A DNA stretch of 9,953 bases from Clostridiales bacterium (lineage in GTDB: Bacteria; Bacillota; Clostridia; Oscillospirales; CAG-382). Position numbers and translations under genes: made by a program. The DNA lies in NCBI GenBank assembly GCA_003452915.1, contig DMMZ01000029.1, positions 27,740 to 37,692 of the forward strand, in the 5' to 3' direction. How positions within the stretch are numbered: the stretch's first letter is position 1; the number at the start of each line of letters is the position of its first letter. The notes under the pieces were generated by a model. That model was not told the origin of the DNA. It saw nothing but the letters and a program-made list of their open reading frames with translations, and did no database searches. Shown here in pieces: positions 5,861-9,953 of this stretch.

Positions 5861-7891
5861 TTACTGTGCTGTTTGTGATTCTATATATTCGTCAATTGCA
5901 TTCTCAAGAATTTTTATAGCTTCATAGCGGTCAAATATCGAAGTAGAAAAGTTCTTTCCTTCTTTACGTCTGAAAAGTGCGCCTGCTGATTGAAAATGAC
6001 CGCCGCCACCCAATAACTTTGCAATGTTTATTACATTGACAGTACCATCCGAACGTGCAGACAGATTATAACCGTTTTCCATTAAATAAATAACAAAAGA
6101 TGCGTTAAGGTTTTCAATATTAATAAGCCGCTCTGCTGCTTTTGATGCCGCAACCTTGTTATCCGCTGAAATATTCTCGTCATAAACAGATATTGCAAAA
6201 TGTTCTCGGTAAACGGAGAAATCCTTTACAATAGCGTTTACTCTATTGAATTCCTCAATCGATGATTTAAACAGAAGCTGTGCCTTGCCTGCCTCTGCAC
6301 CCTCACTTCTGAGGTACATACAGGCATTAAAGGTACGTGTTCCCGTATCTCTTGAAAAGTTCTGTGTATCAAGCAGGATTCCTGCTAGAAGAATCTGTGC
6401 TTCCTCCACTCTTAGAGTGTTAGGTGGTAAAGCAAGCTCGAGAATCTCGCAAACCAATTCTGCCGAGGAAGATGCTGTGGGATCGATATTGGCAGGTTGA
6501 ATAACCTGCGGTCCCAATGGATCCTTTATAGCATGATGGTCTATAACAATAACACGCTGTGCATTCTTGTATATATACGGTGCCTCGAACATATCGGGGT
6601 TACTTGCATCGGATATGATCAACAGGGTATCGGGTGTCAATAATTCCTGTCCGTAAACAGAGTCAACAAATAAATCCTTATATTCTGTTATGTTTTTAAG
6701 AGAGTCAAATATCTGTTTAATGCTGTATTCGTACCTGTCAACAACAATATTCACTTTTACGCCAAGGTAGCTAACCAGCTTTGCAAGACCGATGTTCGAT
6801 GCTATTGAATCATAATCCGCTCTTATATGTCCCATAATTAGTACATTACTACTGCGTGGAATATGATGCAATAACAAATCCTTACATACTCTCGAACGTA
6901 TTCGTGTTTGCTTTTGAATAGCTTTATTTCGTCCGCCGTAGCTGACTTCACCGTCTGGGGTCTTGACAACCGCTTGCGCGCCGCCTCTCTGTAAAGCTGA
7001 TTGCAACGCACTTTGAGCAGAAGTATGCTTGTCGGACAATGTTCCTACCGATGAAGAAATACCAATAGAAATTGTAAGCGGTACAATTGAATTCTCAGTA
7101 GTTGCTGTTACGACCTTGTCAAGTATATCAAACCTGCTTTTTATCATTCCGTCAAGGTAACGGAAATCAAACTGCATTATATATTTATCTCTGTCATACT
7201 CGGTAAGAATAGCTTTTATGCTTTTCGCCCATTCATTTAATACAGAACTGATTTTTACCGAGGTCATCTTGTTTTTTTCTTCGAATTCTTGTCCGATCTC
7301 AGAACTATTGTCTACAACAATATGAGCAATAATTACGTTACTGTCACCGAATTCCTTCCGCAAAGCGTTTATTTCTGTTTGATTATACCAAACGGCTGCA
7401 AAATAGTTCCTTTGCTCGTAATTTATACTGATTAAATGAACTCTGAAGTCGGCGTAGCTAGTTTTTACCTCAATATAATCCTCGTAATTCTTATAAACAT
7501 TAGAGAGGTTTGCATATGATAAAAGTCCGCCGAAGAGCTCATTATTGATTGTGTTTATCTTTACTTTTTTTGTTTCTTCAAGTGCGGAAAATTCTTTGTT
7601 AAACCACTTGAAACGATTATCCTGGTCAATAATAACAATCGGCATATCAAGCTTTACAAGTAAGCTTCGTAAAAGGGGCATTGAGGTTATAGTCCCCGAA
7701 TCAGCATTCCTACCTCTTTTATAACGAAAATATATAAAAAAGCAAAAGAAAATATAAGCCAAAGTGCAGAAAAGTAAGCTATAACCAATCCGCTTATTTG
7801 TTAATAAGCCGATTGCGGTAATAATGGAAAAAAAAGCCACAGCAACTACTTCGCTCAAGTGAGCTATAAAGATGTCAACGAACTTTTTCAA
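5861..7891 (-). CDS. gdpP: GdpP, membrane cyclic-di-AMP phosphodiesterase
   Basis: GdpP (YybT family) hydrolyses c-di-AMP to pApA, controlling a second messenger tied to potassium and osmotic balance and cell-wall stress. The 676 residues show two membrane segments (about 12-30 and 37-57), a degenerate PAS domain (about 75-165), a degenerate GGDEF domain (about 180-310; the GGDEF position reads roughly YDRDK at 232-236), and a linker with YGGRNKA (318-324). The DHH/DHHA1 phosphodiesterase module covers 345-670. Expected metal ligands are present: H355, D359, D361, D428, the DHH at 451-453 and D508; GGGGHFQSAGA (628-638) is the DHHA1 signature. So the enzyme looks catalytically intact. The start is TTG at 7891: it follows AAGGAGG, the next Met is at residue 71, and starting there would lose both membrane segments. 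A consensus promoter lies upstream. Confidence 0.95.
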   Translation of the reverse strand: MKKFVDIFIAHLSEVVAVAFFSIITAIGLLTNKRIGYSLLFCTLAYIFFCFFIYFRYKRGRNADSGTITSMPLLRSLLVKLDMPIVIIDQDNRFKWFNKEFSALEETKKVKINTINNELFGGLLSYANLSNVYKNYEDYIEVKTSYADFRVHLISINYEQRNYFAAVWYNQTEINALRKEFGDSNVIIAHIVVDNSSEIGQEFEEKNKMTSVKISSVLNEWAKSIKAILTEYDRDKYIMQFDFRYLDGMIKSRFDILDKVVTATTENSIVPLTISIGISSSVGTLSDKHTSAQSALQSALQRGGAQAVVKTPDGEVSYGGRNKAIQKQTRIRSRVCKDLLLHHIPRSSNVLIMGHIRADYDSIASNIGLAKLVSYLGVKVNIVVDRYEYSIKQIFDSLKNITEYKDLFVDSVYGQELLTPDTLLIISDASNPDMFEAPYIYKNAQRVIVIDHHAIKDPLGPQVIQPANIDPTASSSAELVCEILELALPPNTLRVEEAQILLAGILLDTQNFSRDTGTRTFNACMYLRSEGAEAGKAQLLFKSSIEEFNRVNAIVKDFSVYREHFAISVYDENISADNKVAASKAAERLINIENLNASFVIYLMENGYNLSARSDGTVNVINIAKLLGGGGHFQSAGALFRRKEGKNFSTSIFDRYEAIKILENAIDEYIESQTAQ

Positions 7892-7898
7892 TGGCTTT

Positions 7899-7905
7899 CC
7901 TCCTT
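7899..7905 (-). promoter_or_regulatory. gdpP ribosome binding site supporting a TTG start
   Basis: The minus strand reads AAGGAGG, 7 nt before TTG at 7891. No ATG or GTG competes at a sensible distance, so this site decides the start. A short AT hairpin (TTATAT-AAGC-ATATAA) directly precedes and slightly overlaps it. Confidence 0.88.
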
Positions 7906-7940
7906 ATATGCTTATATAAATGCTGAGATTTTACATATTG

Positions 7941-7954
7941 TAATATTTATATTA
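7941..7954. repeat. Small AT inverted repeat in the gdpP leader
   Basis: TAATAT and ATATTA flank two bases (7941-7954), about 25 bp downstream of the predicted transcription start of gdpP. The position would suit an operator, but the repeat is wholly A/T in an AT-rich gap and could easily be chance. Confidence 0.2.
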
Positions 7955-7985
7955 TGGTCGTATTGGTTCGGCTTATAATCGTTTT

Positions 7986-8014
7986 ATTATACAACAGATA
8001 TTGCGGATTGTCAA
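7986..8014 (-). promoter_or_regulatory. Consensus sigma-A promoter for gdpP
   Basis: On the minus strand TTGACA (8014-8009) and TATAAT (7991-7986) are both perfect, separated by 17 bp. Transcription would start near 7979, giving an AT-rich leader of about 88 nt before the gdpP TTG. The -35 box begins 2 bp after the parC stop codon. It should give gdpP, and possibly rplI and later genes, expression independent of parC. No terminator separates parC from this promoter, so read-through from parC is also likely. Confidence 0.88.
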
Positions 8015-8016
8015 TC

Positions 8017-9953
8017 TTATAACAATGTCTGCTGCGTTACCTCAGGGTCATAATCCTCAAAAATTGCACCGGATGACGGTAAAACAGACTTGCGGTATTT
8101 GCTTTCTTTTAAAAGTTTGGGACTGCGTTCGTTATACGGAGCAGCAGAAATTACCTTTTGATTCTTTTTTAAAGTGAACACAGCCGAGCCATATGAGGTG
8201 CGTGTGCTTTTCTCAGTTATTTGTTTTTCATTGACCAAAAGAGCACGGGAATTATCGCTTCGTAATAAATACTCGCCTGTAATGCCAGCTTTATAAATTC
8301 CAATTAACGGACTTCCGTCGTAAAAAGCACCCGTAAGCTTTTTACGGTTTGTTTTAGTAGCATAACTGAAAGCAGGTATTCGCACCGCTTTTCCATTTTC
8401 AAAGAACAACACTAAATTTCCGTCGTATTTCTTTAATATAATAGCAGAAATTACCTTTTCGCCTTCATCGAAGGAAAGCTTTGCCGCGACAAAATCACCA
8501 AGGTTAGATGCCTTTTGATCCTCAAAATCATTAAGTTTTGCTTTATACACCTGTGCATTTGATGTGAAGAATAACACTTCAGCTGAATTGCTTGTTTCCT
8601 CACTGAAGAGAAGCTCGTCATTTTCCTTGAACTTCTGTATGTCATTTCCGCGAATAGAAGCAGTTGTGCATTTCTTGAAATAACCCTCTCTTGAAAGGAA
8701 AATCACAACAGGATAATCTTCCACCTCTTCAACAGGCTCCGTAAGCTCAAGCTCGTCCTCATAAATAAGAAAGGTCTTTCGAGGAATAGCAAATTTTTGT
8801 GAGATGGCTTTTAATTGTTTTATAATAACATTCTTGATTTTTTTATCATTGGAGATAAGACCTTTTAACTCTTCAATATCCTTTTCAAGCTGTTCTATTT
8901 CATCGATTCGTTTTAAAATATATTCTCTGTTTAGGTTACGCAACTTGATATCCGCAACATATTCCGCCTGAATCTCGTCAATACCAAAGCCCTTCATCAA
9001 GTTCGGAACAACATCTCTGTCATTTTCTGTAGTGCGGACTATGTGTATAGCCTTGTCAATATCAAGAAGAATCTCCTTCAAGCCATATAAAAGATGCAGC
9101 TTGTCGGTTTTTTTACCAAGATCATATATGAAGGTTCTGCGTAAACATTCTATTCTGAATGCAGTCCATTCCTCAAGAATCTCCAGTATACCCATTGTTC
9201 GCGGAACGCCGCCGACAAGAATGTTGAAATTACAGGAAAAACTGTCCTCAAGTGAAGTTGACTTATAAAGACGCGCCATTACCTTCTCGTAGTCTGCTCC
9301 GCGTTTAAAATCAATTGTCAATTTAAGTCCGTTTAAATCTATTTCGTCACGTACATCAGTAATATCCTTTATCTTACCTTCTTTATAAAGCTTAGTTATT
9401 GCATCTTTTATACGTTCAAGCGTAGTTGTATAGGGTATCTGAGTTATTTCAACACAGTTTAAAGTCTTGTCATAGTTATATTTTGCTCTGACTTTAAAAT
9501 TTCCGTTACCTGTGCTATATATTTCGTGCAGCTTTGCTCTGTTATAAACAAGCATTCCTCCGGTTGAAAAATCTGGTGCTTTCATAATATCAAGCAGCCT
9601 GTCCACCGTAAGATTGCTGTCTGTAAGATAAACAATAGTAGCCTCGCAGACTTCTGCAAGATTGAAAGAACAGACATTGCTTGCCATACCGACTGCTATA
9701 CCTGTGTTTGGAGAAACCAATATGTTAGGAAACGCAGTAGGCAATACTATCGGTTCGGTTGTTGTGCCATCATAGTTATCAACGAATTCTACAGCGTCTT
9801 TATCGATACCGTCAAATATTTCCTCGGAAATATTTGCAAGCTTGCATTCGGTATACCTTGAAGCAGCATATGCCATATCTGAGTATTGTTTTCCAAAGCT
9901 ACCTTTTGATTCGATAAGGGGGTGCAAAAGCGACTCTTTGCCGGTTGTAAGCC
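8017..9953 (-). CDS. parC: Type IIA DNA topoisomerase subunit A, ParC-type (5' end outside window)
   Basis: This is the DNA-cleaving subunit of a type IIA topoisomerase. The frame is open to the window edge and the 5' end, roughly the first 95 residues by comparison with GyrA, is missing; a TTG at 9927 is an internal Leu codon, since the upstream codons still read family-like sequence (TTGKESLLHP). The catalytic Tyr in AASRYTE is encoded at 9853-9855 and preceded by the usual Arg. Next come the tower region with PNILV and GIAVGMAS, the coiled-coil arm (Lys/Glu-rich, about 8800-8960), and a C-terminal beta-pinwheel ending at 8017. I find no GyrA-box (QRRGGRG-like) in the pinwheel, which favours decatenating topoisomerase IV over gyrase; the total of about 730-740 residues also fits ParC-type clostridial proteins. 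A parE partner would be expected upstream, beyond 9953. The symbol is less certain than the family. Confidence 0.93.
   Translation of the reverse strand, partial: LTTGKESLLHPLIESKGSFGKQYSDMAYAASRYTECKLANISEEIFDGIDKDAVEFVDNYDGTTTEPIVLPTAFPNILVSPNTGIAVGMASNVCSFNLAEVCEATIVYLTDSNLTVDRLLDIMKAPDFSTGGMLVYNRAKLHEIYSTGNGNFKVRAKYNYDKTLNCVEITQIPYTTTLERIKDAITKLYKEGKIKDITDVRDEIDLNGLKLTIDFKRGADYEKVMARLYKSTSLEDSFSCNFNILVGGVPRTMGILEILEEWTAFRIECLRRTFIYDLGKKTDKLHLLYGLKEILLDIDKAIHIVRTTENDRDVVPNLMKGFGIDEIQAEYVADIKLRNLNREYILKRIDEIEQLEKDIEELKGLISNDKKIKNVIIKQLKAISQKFAIPRKTFLIYEDELELTEPVEEVEDYPVVIFLSREGYFKKCTTASIRGNDIQKFKENDELLFSEETSNSAEVLFFTSNAQVYKAKLNDFEDQKASNLGDFVAAKLSFDEGEKVISAIILKKYDGNLVLFFENGKAVRIPAFSYATKTNRKKLTGAFYDGSPLIGIYKAGITGEYLLRSDNSRALLVNEKQITEKSTRTSYGSAVFTLKKNQKVISAAPYNERSPKLLKESKYRKSVLPSSGAIFEDYDPEVTQQTLL

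Noticed and set aside
9925..9927. TTG at 9927 as the parC start
   Set aside because: Upstream codons to the window edge stay open and encode the conserved region before the catalytic Tyr, so it is an internal Leu.

Overview
The window is a stretch of core chromosome from a low-GC Gram-positive bacterium, most likely a clostridium of the Ruminococcaceae/Oscillospiraceae type. The basis is the neighbourhood gdpP–rplI–dnaB (as in Bacillota), a tilS–ftsH pair, strong AGGAGG-type ribosome binding sites, TTG starts, AT-rich codons and clostridial-type sequences in ParC, FtsH and TilS. The lineage is an inference from gene content, not a database match.

All six protein genes lie on the minus strand, so they read from right to left. 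From 9953 down: a 5'-truncated ParC-type subunit A of a type IIA topoisomerase (8017-9953); gdpP, a membrane c-di-AMP phosphodiesterase (5861-7891); rplI, ribosomal protein L9 (5200-5643); dnaB, the replicative helicase (3703-5076); tilS, tRNA-Ile lysidine synthetase (2298-3710); and ftsH, the membrane AAA protease (237-2294). No plus-strand gene, RNA gene, CRISPR array, insertion sequence or prophage part could be supported.

Control elements: a near-perfect sigma-A promoter (TTGACA, 17 bp, TATAAT) starts 2 bp after the parC stop and should drive gdpP and perhaps the genes after it. A 14-bp hairpin just after gdpP may end or stabilise its transcript. The 217-bp gdpP–rplI gap holds further inverted repeats. 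The dnaB ribosome binding site lies in the 3' arm of an 8-bp inverted repeat, so it may be masked. dnaB and tilS overlap, and tilS and ftsH are 3 bp apart, which suggests one transcript with coupled translation. An intrinsic terminator after ftsH (197-227) closes the block. Beyond it, 1-196 has no gene but contains a dense cluster of inverted repeats that could fold into a branched structure.

Together the genes serve DNA topology, replication, translation, tRNA decoding, second-messenger turnover and membrane protein quality control. I see no new multi-gene system here. The points worth a second look are non-coding: the possible dnaB leader switch, and the palindromic elements on both sides of the rplI–ftsH block.
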